Origin: Bordetella parapertussis
Lineage (GTDB): Bacteria > Pseudomonadota > Gammaproteobacteria > Burkholderiales > Burkholderiaceae_B
Direction: 5' to 3'
DNA: 64,000 nucleotides
Assembly: GCA_945897365.1 (NCBI GenBank)
Contig: CAMDFD010000017.1
Coordinates: forward strand, 1-64,000
Shown here: positions 52,338 through 62,475 of the stretch, one piece after another
Numbering within the stretch: position 1 is the first letter of the stretch
How the letters are laid out: every line of letters begins with the position of its first letter
The notes under the pieces: model-generated
Seen by the model: the letters and a program-made list of their open reading frames with translations, nothing else
Databases searched by the model: none
Told to the model about the DNA's origin: nothing
Position numbers and translations under genes: made by a program

Positions 52338-53003
52338 ATGAATACTTGGTTGACCTTTTCGCAGGACCTACTCGCACAGATGCCATTGATAGGGCTCGGT
52401 CTGGCAAATACGCTGCTATTGGCTTCTGTAATCAGTGTGACGGGTCTTTTGCTGGGCATTTTCGTTTTGTATTTGAGCGTGAGTCGCCATCAATGGGTGC
52501 GTCGTGTGACCAAGGCATACATCTCGTTTTTTATCGGGATGCCCTTGATTGTGTTGTTATTTTTGATGTACTACGGCGCTCCGCAATTTGGCATCAAAAT
52601 CTCACCGTTTTTTGTTGCCGTTATTGGTTTTACTTTAAATGTAGCGGCCTATAACGCTGCCTATATGACGACTGCTTACAATGGACTCGACCATACGGAG
52701 CTCGAGGCTGCACGTGCACAGGGCTTTAGTGAAGGACAGGTTTTTCGTTTGATTACACTGCCTCAGGTGTTGCGAACCTCGATCCCAGCCCTGACCAATC
52801 AGGTTATTTCCAATATTAAAGACAGTTCGATCGCTTTTTTGATTCAGTACACCGAGTTTTTTGCCAGAGTGCAAGAACTGGCCTCGTCAAACTTTCAGTT
52901 TTTCAAGGCATATTTTTTTGCTGCACTTGTCTACTTGGCCTTGGTTTCCATTGTTGTGCTCGCAGCGCGGGTATTACAAAAACGCTTGGGTCTCTCAGTT
53001 TAA
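52338..53003 (+). CDS. Amino-acid-type ABC permease (HisQ/GlnP family), second copy
   Basis: A 221-residue membrane protein with about five helices. FIGMPLIVLLFLMYYGAPQFG and LEAARAQGFSEGQVFRLITLPQ (coupling loop) are characteristic, shown by ARAQGFSEGQVF. It starts four bases after the ATPase stop. Confidence 0.92.
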   Translation: MNTWLTFSQDLLAQMPLIGLGLANTLLLASVISVTGLLLGIFVLYLSVSRHQWVRRVTKAYISFFIGMPLIVLLFLMYYGAPQFGIKISPFFVAVIGFTLNVAAYNAAYMTTAYNGLDHTELEAARAQGFSEGQVFRLITLPQVLRTSIPALTNQVISNIKDSSIAFLIQYTEFFARVQELASSNFQFFKAYFFAALVYLALVSIVVLAARVLQKRLGLSV

Positions 53004-53059
53004 ATCGGTGCATGAATATTATTATTTATGCGATGAGGTGTAGATAAAGAGGATGCAAT

Positions 53060-53704
53060 ATGAATCAAAAATCTGATCGAAATATTTATGTTGTTGACCA
53101 CCCTATGGTGCAACACAAGCTCACTTTAATGCGTGACAAGAATACTTCGACAAGCTCTTTCCGTGCATTACTCAATGAAATTTCAACGCTCATGGCGTAT
53201 GAAGTGACTGCCGATCTAGCGACACAAGAGGTTGAAATTGAAACGCCTCTGGAAAAAATGACAAGCAAGATGATCGATGGAAAAAAACTTGTTTTTGTCA
53301 GCATTTTGCGTGCGGGTAACGGCATATTACAAGGCATGCTCAACGTGGTTCCTAGCGCGCGTATTGGTCACATAGGTTTATACAGAGATCCAAATACCTT
53401 AGCGGCGGTCGAGTATTACTTTAAGCTTCCAGAGGATCTCAGTCATCGCGATGTGATTCTCGTCGATCCGATGCTTGCGACAGGTCATACTGCTGTGGCC
53501 GCAATTGCACGAATCAAACAGCTCAACCCGCGTTCTTTAAAATTTGTATGCTTAGTGAGTTGTCATCAGGGAATTCAGACGGTACATGATCGATTTCCTG
53601 ATGTCGTCATTTATACCGCTGCCGTTGATCGTCATTTGGACGACAACGCATATATTCTGCCTGGCCTAGGCGATGCAGGTGATCGAATCTTTGGAACAAA
53701 GTGA
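53060..53704 (+). CDS. upp: Uracil phosphoribosyltransferase
   Basis: A 214-residue enzyme of standard length that joins uracil with PRPP to give UMP. VSILRAGNGILQGML, VILVDPMLATGHTAVAAI (the PRPP loop) and the terminal AYILPGLGDAGDRIFGTK are diagnostic. GAGG precedes ATG 53060. It lies 56 bases after the importer genes and 33 before the amidohydrolase, so the operon points to salvage of a pyrimidine-type base: import, deamination and phosphoribosylation. Confidence 0.95.
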   Translation: MNQKSDRNIYVVDHPMVQHKLTLMRDKNTSTSSFRALLNEISTLMAYEVTADLATQEVEIETPLEKMTSKMIDGKKLVFVSILRAGNGILQGMLNVVPSARIGHIGLYRDPNTLAAVEYYFKLPEDLSHRDVILVDPMLATGHTAVAAIARIKQLNPRSLKFVCLVSCHQGIQTVHDRFPDVVIYTAAVDRHLDDNAYILPGLGDAGDRIFGTK

Positions 53705-53737
53705 GCGATCTGAAGTCTACTTCTTAGGATAAATGCT

Positions 53738-55126
53738 ATGAAGCCCGTCGATTTGTTGGTGAAAGCAGAGTTTCTTTATCCCGTCTCTGAAGGCATGCCA
53801 ATTATTTATGATGGCGAAGTCGCCGTGGATGGCTCACGGATTGTCTATGTGGGTTCAGCAATGCCTGCTGGTCACTGGGACCCAAAAAACACACTTGGCG
53901 GACCAGGGAAAATTGTTATGCCTGGTTTCGTTAACTGTCATTCGCATGCGGCATCACTGATTTTTCGCAGTCAAACTGATGATCACTCGGCCAAAGCGGC
54001 TTTGCTCGATGTTGCATTTCGAATGGAAAAAGACATTACCGAGGCTGACTGGTCTTTGTTAGGCGCTCTTGGCTGTGCGGATATGTTGCTGTCTGGTATT
54101 ACAACGATTAACGATATTTGGTATAGCCCGAATACCTTGATTGAAAGTGTCTTGCAATCAGGATTACGCGCTCAAATTGCCAATAAGGTTTTTGATGTCA
54201 AGCTCGAAGAGCTTCGTAATGGCGACTACACGCATCATCAGTCCATCGGCGAAGCGTGGTTACGTCACGGTGTAGAGTTTGTTGAAAAATGGCATGGCGC
54301 TGCTGACGGCCGTATTACTGGCAGAATTGGTACCCATGCTACAGACACTTGTAGCCCCGCATTGCTTAAAGAGGCGAGACATGAGGCGAATCGTCTCGGG
54401 GTCGGCATGCATATCCATGCAGCACAAAGTGCTGCCGAAACTGATTACATCAAAAACGTCTATGGCTGCGGCCCGGTTGAGTACTTGAGAGATATTGGAA
54501 TGCTTTCAAGTGATGTAGTACTGGCTCATCTTGTATTTGCCCAAGAGGCCGACTTTAACGCGATGGTGTCCTGTAATGCCAGTTACGCTCACTGCCCAAC
54601 GATTTATCCACGTCGCGGCCGTTATCCTCAATTCGAAAAAATCATTGCAAAAGGAATTAAGACGGGCTTTGCAACAGATTGGATGCTAAATGACCCGTTT
54701 GAAGGAATGCGTTATGCAATCAATGCCATGCGTTTGCGTTTAGGAACTCCAACGGCCATGACCTGTGATCAAGCATTGCGCTATCACACCATGGGTGCGG
54801 CGGAGGTGTTAGGCCTCGAAAATGAAATTGGCTCACTCGAGGTCGGTAAAAAGGCCGATATGATTGTGATCGATATAAATCAGCCGCATCTTCAGCCCTA
54901 TTACGGCAGTTACGCCGCATTTGTCTATTATGCTCGAGCGAGCGACGTTTCGGATTCTGTGATTGATGGCAAAGTCGTCATGCGCGAGCGGCAACTCTCG
55001 GGGCTAGATCACAAGGCAACGCTAGAGAAACTTCAAAAACGCTTACCGCGTTGGCGCTCGCAGCTATCTACTTTAGGTAGCCCCGCTGTCTTCGGTCCGA
55101 GTTGTGATTGTTGTGGTTTGATTTGA
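53738..55126 (+). CDS. Metal-dependent amidohydrolase/deaminase (cytosine/guanine-deaminase/ATZ group)
   Basis: A 462-residue enzyme. Metal ligands are His68 and His70 of NCHSHAA, the His of MHIHAAQS and the Asp of FATDWMLNDP; AHLVFAQEA supplies another His. VLGLENEIGSLEVGKKADMIVID is the usual C-terminal beta sandwich part. The family deaminates or dechlorinates heterocycles (guanine, cytosine, adenosine-type, triazines). Next to upp, a pyrimidine-type substrate giving uracil is likely. The unusual end CDCCGLI has three cysteines and might bind metal; this is not typical of the family as I know it. Confidence 0.88.
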   Translation: MKPVDLLVKAEFLYPVSEGMPIIYDGEVAVDGSRIVYVGSAMPAGHWDPKNTLGGPGKIVMPGFVNCHSHAASLIFRSQTDDHSAKAALLDVAFRMEKDITEADWSLLGALGCADMLLSGITTINDIWYSPNTLIESVLQSGLRAQIANKVFDVKLEELRNGDYTHHQSIGEAWLRHGVEFVEKWHGAADGRITGRIGTHATDTCSPALLKEARHEANRLGVGMHIHAAQSAAETDYIKNVYGCGPVEYLRDIGMLSSDVVLAHLVFAQEADFNAMVSCNASYAHCPTIYPRRGRYPQFEKIIAKGIKTGFATDWMLNDPFEGMRYAINAMRLRLGTPTAMTCDQALRYHTMGAAEVLGLENEIGSLEVGKKADMIVIDINQPHLQPYYGSYAAFVYYARASDVSDSVIDGKVVMRERQLSGLDHKATLEKLQKRLPRWRSQLSTLGSPAVFGPSCDCCGLI

Positions 55127-55136
55127 GTGGGATTTG

Positions 55137-55153
55137 CCCCTAAGTTTAGGGGG
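55137..55153. terminator. Hairpin between converging genes, possible terminator
   Basis: CCCCTAAGTTTAGGGGG forms a seven-base stem with a tiny loop, 11 bases after the amidohydrolase stop and 45 bases before the end of the converging autotransporter gene. There is no strong T-run, so function is uncertain. Confidence 0.35.
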
Positions 55154-55197
55154 CGACGAATTGGGCATGACAGGTATGAGTATCTTGCGTCAACACA

Positions 55198-58167
55198 TCA
55201 AAATGACTGCTGCAATTGTGCCTGCAGCAACTGCCCTCTGGATTGACCTGACAAGGTAGCTGAGTAAACCAAATTAAAACGACTCGACTGACCCAGACTG
55301 GCTCCGATACCTACTTCAACGACAGCTGAGTTTCTCGCAATGGGTGCCGCATTTACAGTGAAGCCAGGTCCTGTCGCAAACGCGAGAGTCGTTGTTGGAG
55401 ACAAGTCTCCCCACGCCCGTTGCCAGCCTGCTGATAGGCCCACTTGCCAATTGTTTTTGTCAGTCTTCCATTGGTGGCTGAGTCTGGCGCCTAGCGTGCC
55501 AAATCCCGTATTTGCGTTGGTCGCTAATCCCGTCAACCCGGCTGCTGCCCCTGACTCGCTAAACTTCGAGGTCTGCAGCCAGATTTGGCTGACCTGACCA
55601 AAGGGTGCAATCGTGGTGTGATGATCTTGCAGCTGGCTGAGTGTGATCGGGCTGCTGAGATCTGCAAAGAGTTGTGTGGATCTTGAGTCCACTGTTCCTT
55701 TGGCATTGCCTCGGTCATCGAGGGGCAGAGTACGTCTCATATTGGCCGAGTACCATGACTGCACTACGCCACTGTTAAGACGCAGCCTATTTTTGTCATA
55801 GGTGCTGTAAAGCATCACGTGATAGCCGTTGGTATTGGCGCTGCTAGAGGCCACTGAGGTATTGGTTGTACTAGCTGAGAATCCACCGCCAAGACGAAAG
55901 TTTGTCGTCAGAGCATGATCTACCCCTAGAATCAGTCCACCGCTATTTGAGGTCGCTTTCTTAGCATCAGCACTAGCACTGAAGGTGTCCCAGTTGCCGT
56001 AGGCCTGCGCCCAGACAGTCGTGTCTGCATTGGTCTGACCCACTCGCTGCAGTCGCGTCGTCGAACTATTACTCAGCCAACTGTCTTGCAACCTCCAGTT
56101 CATCACCTGAGCCAATAAACGGCTGTTATAAATGAGCGCGGCTTGGTTGGCACTGTAGATTTCGCCTGACCAGCCTTGATACAAGTTAGGTAATTGGCTT
56201 GGGTTATCGTTTAACAGCACATCGTTAAAAGGCTCATCGCCTGAGCTTTGCGCATCAATCGCTTTGGCGACTGCCCGCTGATTGTTCGTCTGAGCAAAGC
56301 TAGCCATGGGTACGCTATTTCTCTGCACCACCAAGCCGAGATTGTCACTGCTTGGCATAAAATCCAGATTAATAAATGTATAGTTGGTCAGAAATTTCGT
56401 ACCTATGAGCGAGTTCGCTTGCAGGACAGGATACAGCCTATTTAAATACACACCGTCTTCGGCGGATAGTTTGAAAATAGCACCGCTGTCAATTACAGCG
56501 CGACCCGTGACGCTGACGAAGTCACTTTTTTGGGTTGCGTCAATTTCATATTGATAGACCGAGCCCGCTAAGAGATCAAGATCACCGCTGACCGTGAGCG
56601 TACCGACTGAATTTCCTGGCGACAAGATGCCAGCCATTGAGGTATTGCCAACGGTACCAATCCCCTGCAACGTAGCGCCAGAGGTCACTGACAGATTAGA
56701 GCTCGCAATCGAGCCATCTACTCGCAACACACCACCCGTGATCGTCGTATCTCCTGTGTAGGTATTGAGACCCGTTAATACAAGGATCCCCTTGCCAGCC
56801 TTGCTAAATCCGCCAATTCCGGAAATGTCATTGCTCCACACCGAGTCATATCCCTTGGTGTCCACAGCAAAGATCGGTGCAAATATCGATGAATTTCCTG
56901 GGATCAGAGATGGATGCCCGAATTCGATCGGCCCTTTTACAGCGCGACCGATATTGATCAACCCGTGACCAAAATCCCGAATGGACTCAGAATTTTGGTT
57001 GTTAATTTCTGTAGCCGTTGTTAAAAGCACTTCAATGATTTGCCTTGCTGTCATGTATGGAAAGGCCTGTCGTAACACAGCCGCTGCACCCGCAACAAAG
57101 GGGGCTGCCATCGATGTGCCGCTCCATTTTTCTCCGCCAGCATATGTATCCATCGGGACTGTCGAATAGATCGCTACACCCGGTGCAGTGATACACCAGT
57201 CTGCAGCAAGACCGCACTGATTACTAAAATTAGCGAGTATGACCGCACCGGTATTTGGATCGATATCCGCAGCGGTCACCGCAATCAGCGTACCGGCGGC
57301 GCTTGAGAAATCCGTTGCATCAATATTACTGAATGGAAGCTGGTTACTGTCCCAAGTAGAGGGATTATTACGATCAGCTGCATCCGTATAAATACGATAA
57401 ACAGCATCTGCCGGATTACTCGTATAGCCAAGCGCGGTGTTGGCAGGTGTAATCAGGGGGATGATGGAATGACCCGCGGGTACTTTTGCAGCCAATGGCT
57501 GTAAAAAAGAGCTACGTTGATTACCCGCTGAAAAGACCATGACTACGTCAGCATCAGCGAGTTTTTTTATTTCTGATACGTAACTACCTACTTGGCTCCC
57601 AGACAAGAACTGAAAATTAACAATTTGGTAGTTTGGATTAAGACTACCATCACTACTCCCAAAGGGAGTTAAAGGCCAAGGTGTTGCAGGCGGTCCAAAG
57701 CTTCCGTTCATGACAGAAACCTTTGCATCTATTAATTGTTGTGTCCAGTTATTCGTCAAGTGATAACCTGTTTTAGCAACTACCACTACGTGAGCAATCG
57801 AAGCATCATGTGCTACACCCACCATTCCTAGGCCATCGCGTGCAGCCGCAGCAACTCCCATGACATGGGTACCATGTTCTGGGAAATTAGGAAATTCTGG
57901 ATTCGGAAAGGGGGCCTGCTGTGATGACCCAAAAATACGACCCACAAACTCTGGATGACTCAATTGAGCCTGGTCGTCTGCGATTCCGATTCGTACGCCT
58001 TTACCGGTAAAGCCTAGTGCCCAAGCATCAGCGGCATATGTGTATTGAAGCCCCCAGTTTGCGAAGTATTCTGGGGTGTAGAAAATGGAAGGTGTTGTTT
58101 GACTATTTGCAATAGTTGCCGCTGTAAACAAAGCAAGGCTGACACCAGCTTTTTTGTAAGAAACCAT
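55198..58167 (-). CDS. S8 serine protease autotransporter
   Basis: A 989-residue type Va secreted protein. A signal peptide (about 1-22) is followed by a subtilisin-like domain. Its triad lies at Asp64 or 65 (IGIADDQAQLSHP), His98 (EHGTHVMG) and Ser352 (GTSMAAPFVAGAA). Around residues 465-500 a passenger-associated repeat reads GILVLTGLNTYTGDT and GGVLRVDGS. The last 280 or so residues form the autotransporter beta barrel, ending in the aromatic Phe of QLQQSF. It would be cell-surface displayed or released and could process surface or environmental proteins. Monocistronic; no nearby partner. Confidence 0.93.
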   Translation of the reverse strand: MVSYKKAGVSLALFTAATIANSQTTPSIFYTPEYFANWGLQYTYAADAWALGFTGKGVRIGIADDQAQLSHPEFVGRIFGSSQQAPFPNPEFPNFPEHGTHVMGVAAAARDGLGMVGVAHDASIAHVVVVAKTGYHLTNNWTQQLIDAKVSVMNGSFGPPATPWPLTPFGSSDGSLNPNYQIVNFQFLSGSQVGSYVSEIKKLADADVVMVFSAGNQRSSFLQPLAAKVPAGHSIIPLITPANTALGYTSNPADAVYRIYTDAADRNNPSTWDSNQLPFSNIDATDFSSAAGTLIAVTAADIDPNTGAVILANFSNQCGLAADWCITAPGVAIYSTVPMDTYAGGEKWSGTSMAAPFVAGAAAVLRQAFPYMTARQIIEVLLTTATEINNQNSESIRDFGHGLINIGRAVKGPIEFGHPSLIPGNSSIFAPIFAVDTKGYDSVWSNDISGIGGFSKAGKGILVLTGLNTYTGDTTITGGVLRVDGSIASSNLSVTSGATLQGIGTVGNTSMAGILSPGNSVGTLTVSGDLDLLAGSVYQYEIDATQKSDFVSVTGRAVIDSGAIFKLSAEDGVYLNRLYPVLQANSLIGTKFLTNYTFINLDFMPSSDNLGLVVQRNSVPMASFAQTNNQRAVAKAIDAQSSGDEPFNDVLLNDNPSQLPNLYQGWSGEIYSANQAALIYNSRLLAQVMNWRLQDSWLSNSSTTRLQRVGQTNADTTVWAQAYGNWDTFSASADAKKATSNSGGLILGVDHALTTNFRLGGGFSASTTNTSVASSSANTNGYHVMLYSTYDKNRLRLNSGVVQSWYSANMRRTLPLDDRGNAKGTVDSRSTQLFADLSSPITLSQLQDHHTTIAPFGQVSQIWLQTSKFSESGAAAGLTGLATNANTGFGTLGARLSHQWKTDKNNWQVGLSAGWQRAWGDLSPTTTLAFATGPGFTVNAAPIARNSAVVEVGIGASLGQSSRFNLVYSATLSGQSRGQLLQAQLQQSF

Positions 58168-58378
58168 GAGTGCCCCTCCAAAAGCAGTAAAACGGATTTA
58201 ATAAAGCGGAACTTTGCTTAACTCGACAGGTGTGTTGTGTTTACGGGGCGGAGGCTTTTGCTGATCGGACAGTGTTAACTGATTTTTATAAATCAATAAA
58301 TCCACCGCAAAAATCCACCACAAAGCAGATTAAATAAGCTACAACATATCAAATTAGCCCATATATATAGGAACAGCA

Positions 58379-59074
58379 ATGAAAATTAATGTGTTAGTTG
58401 GCTCTTTAGTCTTTGTCCTGAGCTGTTCGGCCTTTGCTCAACATCAATTTGTCGGAGCGTATGGTCAGATTTCAACTGGTTATGAAAACAATACTGTGAG
58501 CTCAGCCCAATTGACTGGGACTGATTATGGTGATGTGCCTAACAAGACAAATACTCTGACGACAAATTCAGCGTCAGCACCCCTTGTCTTAGGGTTGGGC
58601 TACACATTCAATTTGAAAAATAATTTCACAATGGGTATAGGAGTCGACTATTCTGCGCTCACCCAAAATACTCAGTCAGCTGGTTTTTACTATTTTGGAG
58701 ATCGTAGCAATACCTATAATTATAAATTTTCAATCTCAAATCGTTTTAATGCATTCATTGCACCTGGGTATGCCATAGATCAGGATAAATTGGTTTACGC
58801 TAAGTTGGGCTATTCAATGCAATCTGTGCAATATAGCCAGACCAATTGTTGCTCCTCTCCATCGAATCAAGCTCAAGTGAGTGGCTATGTTGTTGGGCTA
58901 GGCTACAAGCAGTTCTTAACTAAAGCATTGTATGGATTTGTAGAAGCAAACTACTACGCTTATGGACGTCCTAATTTATCATCGAACTATTCGGATGGTC
59001 CCGGAGGAACGGTTTCCTCAAGTCCAAACGTCAATGCGTATAACTTTTTGTTTGGGTTAGGTTATAGGTTCTAG
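58379..59074 (+). CDS. Outer-membrane beta-barrel protein (OmpW/opacity-like)
   Basis: A 231-residue protein with signal peptide ending AFA before QHQFVGAYGQIS. Alternating hydrophobic and polar strands and the terminal LFGLGYRF, ending in Phe, show a small outer-membrane barrel of about eight strands. It may be a porin-like or surface protein; the function is unknown. It is divergent from the autotransporter and 42 bases before the permease gene. Confidence 0.82.
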   Translation: MKINVLVGSLVFVLSCSAFAQHQFVGAYGQISTGYENNTVSSAQLTGTDYGDVPNKTNTLTTNSASAPLVLGLGYTFNLKNNFTMGIGVDYSALTQNTQSAGFYYFGDRSNTYNYKFSISNRFNAFIAPGYAIDQDKLVYAKLGYSMQSVQYSQTNCCSSPSNQAQVSGYVVGLGYKQFLTKALYGFVEANYYAYGRPNLSSNYSDGPGGTVSSSPNVNAYNFLFGLGYRF

Positions 59075-59116
59075 TTGTTTACGGTTAGTTCATACAATAA
59101 ATAAAGCTCAACAAAG

Positions 59117-60502
59117 ATGAACATCTCACGTCTAATAGAAAAACCAGACGTCCTCAAGCCGGTACTGAATACCTTGCAGCTCTGGGGCATGGCTGTGGGC
59201 TTGGTTATTTCCGGGATCTATTTTGGTTGGAGCTTTGGCTGGGCTACGGCCGGGACACTAGGTTTCACGATCACGGCGCTGTTCATCGCCGCCATGTACA
59301 CCACCTTTATCTTTAGCTTCACAGAGTTGACCACTGCCATTCCACAAGCTGGCGGGCCTTTTGCATACAGCAAGCGCGCCTTTGGGCCGACCGGTGGTTA
59401 TTTAGCTGGTGCTGCCACACTGATTGAGTTTGTATTTGCGCCTCCAGCTATTGCGCTGGCCATTGGTGCATACCTGAACGTACAGTTTTCTGGGCTCGAT
59501 CCCAAGATGGCGGCTTTGGGTGCTTATATCATTTTCATGACCCTCAATATCCTTGGCGTACAGATTGCAGCCACTTTCGGGTTGGTCATCACGTTGGTGG
59601 CTATTTTCGAATTGTTGGTATTCATGGGGGTGGTTGCACCTGGATTCTTGATGGAGAATTTTGTCAAAGGGGGCTGGTCTGGCCAGGACAGCTTTAGCCT
59701 GGCAACGATTCCCGGGATGTTTGCCGCCATACCGTTTGCCATTTGGTTTTTCCTGGCGATCGAAGGTGTGGCCATGGCCGCTGAAGAAGCCAAGGATCCC
59801 AAGCGTTCGATCCCGACTGCTTATATTACGGGTATCCTGACCTTGGTGGTATTGGCGATGGGCGTGATGTTTTTTGCTGGTGGCTCGGGGGACTGGACGC
59901 AGCTAGCCAATATCAACGACCCGTTGCCCCAGGCCATGAAGATGATTGTCGGTGAGAGCAGCGGTTGGCTGCATATGCTGGTCTGGCTTGGCCTGTTCGG
60001 TTTGGTGGCATCGTTTCACGGCATCATCATGGGTTATTCGCGTCAAATTTTCGCCTTGTCCCGAGAGGCCTACCTGCCCGCGTACTTTGCCAAGGTACAC
60101 CCACGTTTCAAGACTCCGCATCGCGCCATTTTGGCCGGTGGCGTAATCGGTATCGCAGCGATCTTTAGCGATGAGTGGGTCCAGATTGGTGGCTTGCCCT
60201 TGACCGCCAATATTGTGACCATGTCTGTTTTTGGCGCGATCCTGATGTACATCATCAGCATGTTAAGCCTGTTCAAATTGCGCAGTACCGAACCCTCAAT
60301 GATCCGCCCGTTCCGGGCGCCGATCTACCCTTACTTTCCGGCGTTTGCCTTGGTGGCCGCCTTTGTCTGCTTAGTCACTATGATTTATTACAACCCCTTG
60401 ATCTTTGGCATTTTCCTATCCTTCATGGTCCTTGGGTATATCTATTTCTGCATGACAGTCCGCAATCGTGACAATTTGCTCGATGAGTCAGTGATTTCCT
60501 GA
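59117..60502 (+). CDS. APC-family amino-acid/ethanolamine permease
   Basis: A 461-residue inner-membrane protein with about twelve helices. LQLWGMAVGLVISGIYFGW, TAIPQAGGPFAYSKRAFGPTGG (parts) and FFLAIEGVAMAAEEAKDPKRSIP are close to ethanolamine permeases (Eat). It should import ethanolamine or a similar amine. The DNA is clearly GC-rich compared with the barrel gene before it. It converges on and overlaps the helicase gene by 61 bases at their 3' ends. No ethanolamine ammonia-lyase genes are in the window. Confidence 0.88.
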   Translation: MNISRLIEKPDVLKPVLNTLQLWGMAVGLVISGIYFGWSFGWATAGTLGFTITALFIAAMYTTFIFSFTELTTAIPQAGGPFAYSKRAFGPTGGYLAGAATLIEFVFAPPAIALAIGAYLNVQFSGLDPKMAALGAYIIFMTLNILGVQIAATFGLVITLVAIFELLVFMGVVAPGFLMENFVKGGWSGQDSFSLATIPGMFAAIPFAIWFFLAIEGVAMAAEEAKDPKRSIPTAYITGILTLVVLAMGVMFFAGGSGDWTQLANINDPLPQAMKMIVGESSGWLHMLVWLGLFGLVASFHGIIMGYSRQIFALSREAYLPAYFAKVHPRFKTPHRAILAGGVIGIAAIFSDEWVQIGGLPLTANIVTMSVFGAILMYIISMLSLFKLRSTEPSMIRPFRAPIYPYFPAFALVAAFVCLVTMIYYNPLIFGIFLSFMVLGYIYFCMTVRNRDNLLDESVIS

Positions 60503-62475
60503 GCTTTACGGTAGCCACCAATACGCTTGATATAGTTCAGCAAATCCACGAAAAAAGGATTGAAACTGAGCGTAGAGACGTCGCCGACAAGTAACAACTT
60601 GCGGCGGGCGCGCGTCATGCCAACGTTCATGCGGCGGATGTCGGAGAGAAAGCCGATGTCACCATGTGAGTTACTACGCGTTAATGACATAGCAATAATG
60701 TCGCGCTCCTGACCCTGAAACGAATCAACGGTACCCACGCTCAGCATGCGGGACAGGAGCAACGCGTTGAGCTTGTCGTTTTCCTCGATGGCATCCATCA
60801 AATAGTTAATTTGGGCGCGATAGGGTGCAATCACGCCAATAGTGAGTTGTTCGTGATCGTGCTCAGTTGGGTCATAGGGCGCAAGGAGTTGAGTAAGACG
60901 CACGAGCAGTAAGTTCGCTTCTTCGGGGTTTGCCGTTGAACGGCCCTCAGAAAGAGTCACTTCAAGAAAGTCGCAACCGGCCGTGTCTAGAAACTCTACG
61001 GGTAGGTCGGGCGCAAAACGCGGATCATAAGCATCCAAGCCGACGTGACGGACACTTTGGTGGGCAACTAATTGACCTTTGTAGAATCTCTCCGAACTAA
61101 AACCCATGATTTGCTCGTGCATGCGGTACTGCACAGTCAGCATGCAAGCCGTATCAGGCTGGCGCTTGATACACTTTTCGAACAGGGTTTCGCGTAGGCC
61201 TTCGCGGGCAGCTTGTTCGCTTTTCACTGTAGGCGGCAACTGGTGGTGATCACCCGTCAGAATAATCCGCTGGCCTTTGGCAATCGGAATCCAACAACCC
61301 GGCTCCAAGGCTTGCGCGGCTTCGTCGATAAAGATGGTTTCAAAACTAAGGTGTCGAAGGTTGCGGTTGCTGGCACCCACTAGCGTGCAGGTGACGATCT
61401 GCACCGATTCGATGATGTCCTCGGTCATCACGCGCTCTAAATCGTCGGCTGCCTGAAACAGCATTCGCGCTTCTTCCTTAAGCAGCTGGCGCTGCTGCTG
61501 CTCCTCATAGCCAAAGCGCCGAGTTCGCTGAGTGGTGGTTTCACGGTACTGGTCCGCGGTTTGGCGCATCGCACGCATCTTGCTGTAGCTGGGATGCGCG
61601 ATCAAGCGGGCATCTAGCGTGTGTTTAAGCAGCAGGTCTGACACGCGACTTGGGTTGCCCATCCGGATGACGTTGACACCACGTTCCGCTAATTTTTCGG
61701 TGAGCAGATCTACTGCCGTATTTGAAGGCGCGCACACCAGCACACGCCGCTCACGTCGAACGGTTTCTAGGATGGCATGCACCAGTGTTGTGGTTTTACC
61801 CGTGCCGGGCGGTCCATGGATGATGGCGACGTCCTGAGCCGTGATCACATGGCGAAGGGCTTTAAGCTGAGAGTCGTTGAGCAGGTTGGGGTATAAAAGA
61901 TCGTCGGCTTTTTGTGCGCGAAAGCCTGCTTGTCGAGCTCCTAGCAATATGTCGCGTAATTCGGCTAACCGGTTTCCATATGCGCCCATGACTTCACTTA
62001 GGGCGTTGTTCATTTCGCGATAACTCACCTCATCGAAGGTGAGGTCAATGCCCAGTTTTCCTGCGTCATAGGCCCAGTCGGGAAGTTCTTCTTTGGTGGT
62101 TGCTAGCAGCAACTTATTGCGCCGAACACTCGTAATGACGCCGTTGAGTGTAGACCGCTCGGATGCCGCGTGAGTTGGCACATCACAGAACAGAGACGCA
62201 TTTTTTCCCACCTGAAACAAGTGGAGTTCCTGCCGACTAGCAGGACGCTCGATCTCCAATACCATTTTGCCACCAAAACCAATGTCCTCTTTGGTAATGG
62301 TGACGGGGTACCAAGTGAAGCCGCGTCGCCGACGCTCCTTAATACCTGCGCTGGCATTCCTGAGTTTGAATTGAGCTTGGTCTTCCCTTTGCTCAAGTTG
62401 CATCAGTGCACGCACATGACGTAATTCATCTTCAACAGCGCGATTGTCGCTGAGGATAGGATCGATGACAGTCAT
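60442..62475 (-). CDS. Superfamily 1 helicase, UPF1/IGHMBP2-like
   Basis: A 677-residue ATP-dependent DNA/RNA helicase. Motif I HGPPGTGKTTTLV lies near residue 220, motif II FIDEAAQALEP, motif III GDHHQLPPTVKS, then VGTVDSFQGQERDIIAMSLTRSN (parts) and VGMTRARRKLLLVGD (motif VI). An N-terminal beta-rich domain precedes motif I, as in SMUBP-2-like proteins. The ATG at 62475 overlaps the upstream GT39 stop as TAATG, so the genes are coupled though unrelated in function. Confidence 0.94.
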   Translation of the reverse strand: MTVIDPILSDNRAVEDELRHVRALMQLEQREDQAQFKLRNASAGIKERRRRGFTWYPVTITKEDIGFGGKMVLEIERPASRQELHLFQVGKNASLFCDVPTHAASERSTLNGVITSVRRNKLLLATTKEELPDWAYDAGKLGIDLTFDEVSYREMNNALSEVMGAYGNRLAELRDILLGARQAGFRAQKADDLLYPNLLNDSQLKALRHVITAQDVAIIHGPPGTGKTTTLVHAILETVRRERRVLVCAPSNTAVDLLTEKLAERGVNVIRMGNPSRVSDLLLKHTLDARLIAHPSYSKMRAMRQTADQYRETTTQRTRRFGYEEQQQRQLLKEEARMLFQAADDLERVMTEDIIESVQIVTCTLVGASNRNLRHLSFETIFIDEAAQALEPGCWIPIAKGQRIILTGDHHQLPPTVKSEQAAREGLRETLFEKCIKRQPDTACMLTVQYRMHEQIMGFSSERFYKGQLVAHQSVRHVGLDAYDPRFAPDLPVEFLDTAGCDFLEVTLSEGRSTANPEEANLLLVRLTQLLAPYDPTEHDHEQLTIGVIAPYRAQINYLMDAIEENDKLNALLLSRMLSVGTVDSFQGQERDIIAMSLTRSNSHGDIGFLSDIRRMNVGMTRARRKLLLVGDVSTLSFNPFFVDLLNYIKRIGGYRKAQEITDSSSKLSRLRTVMQK

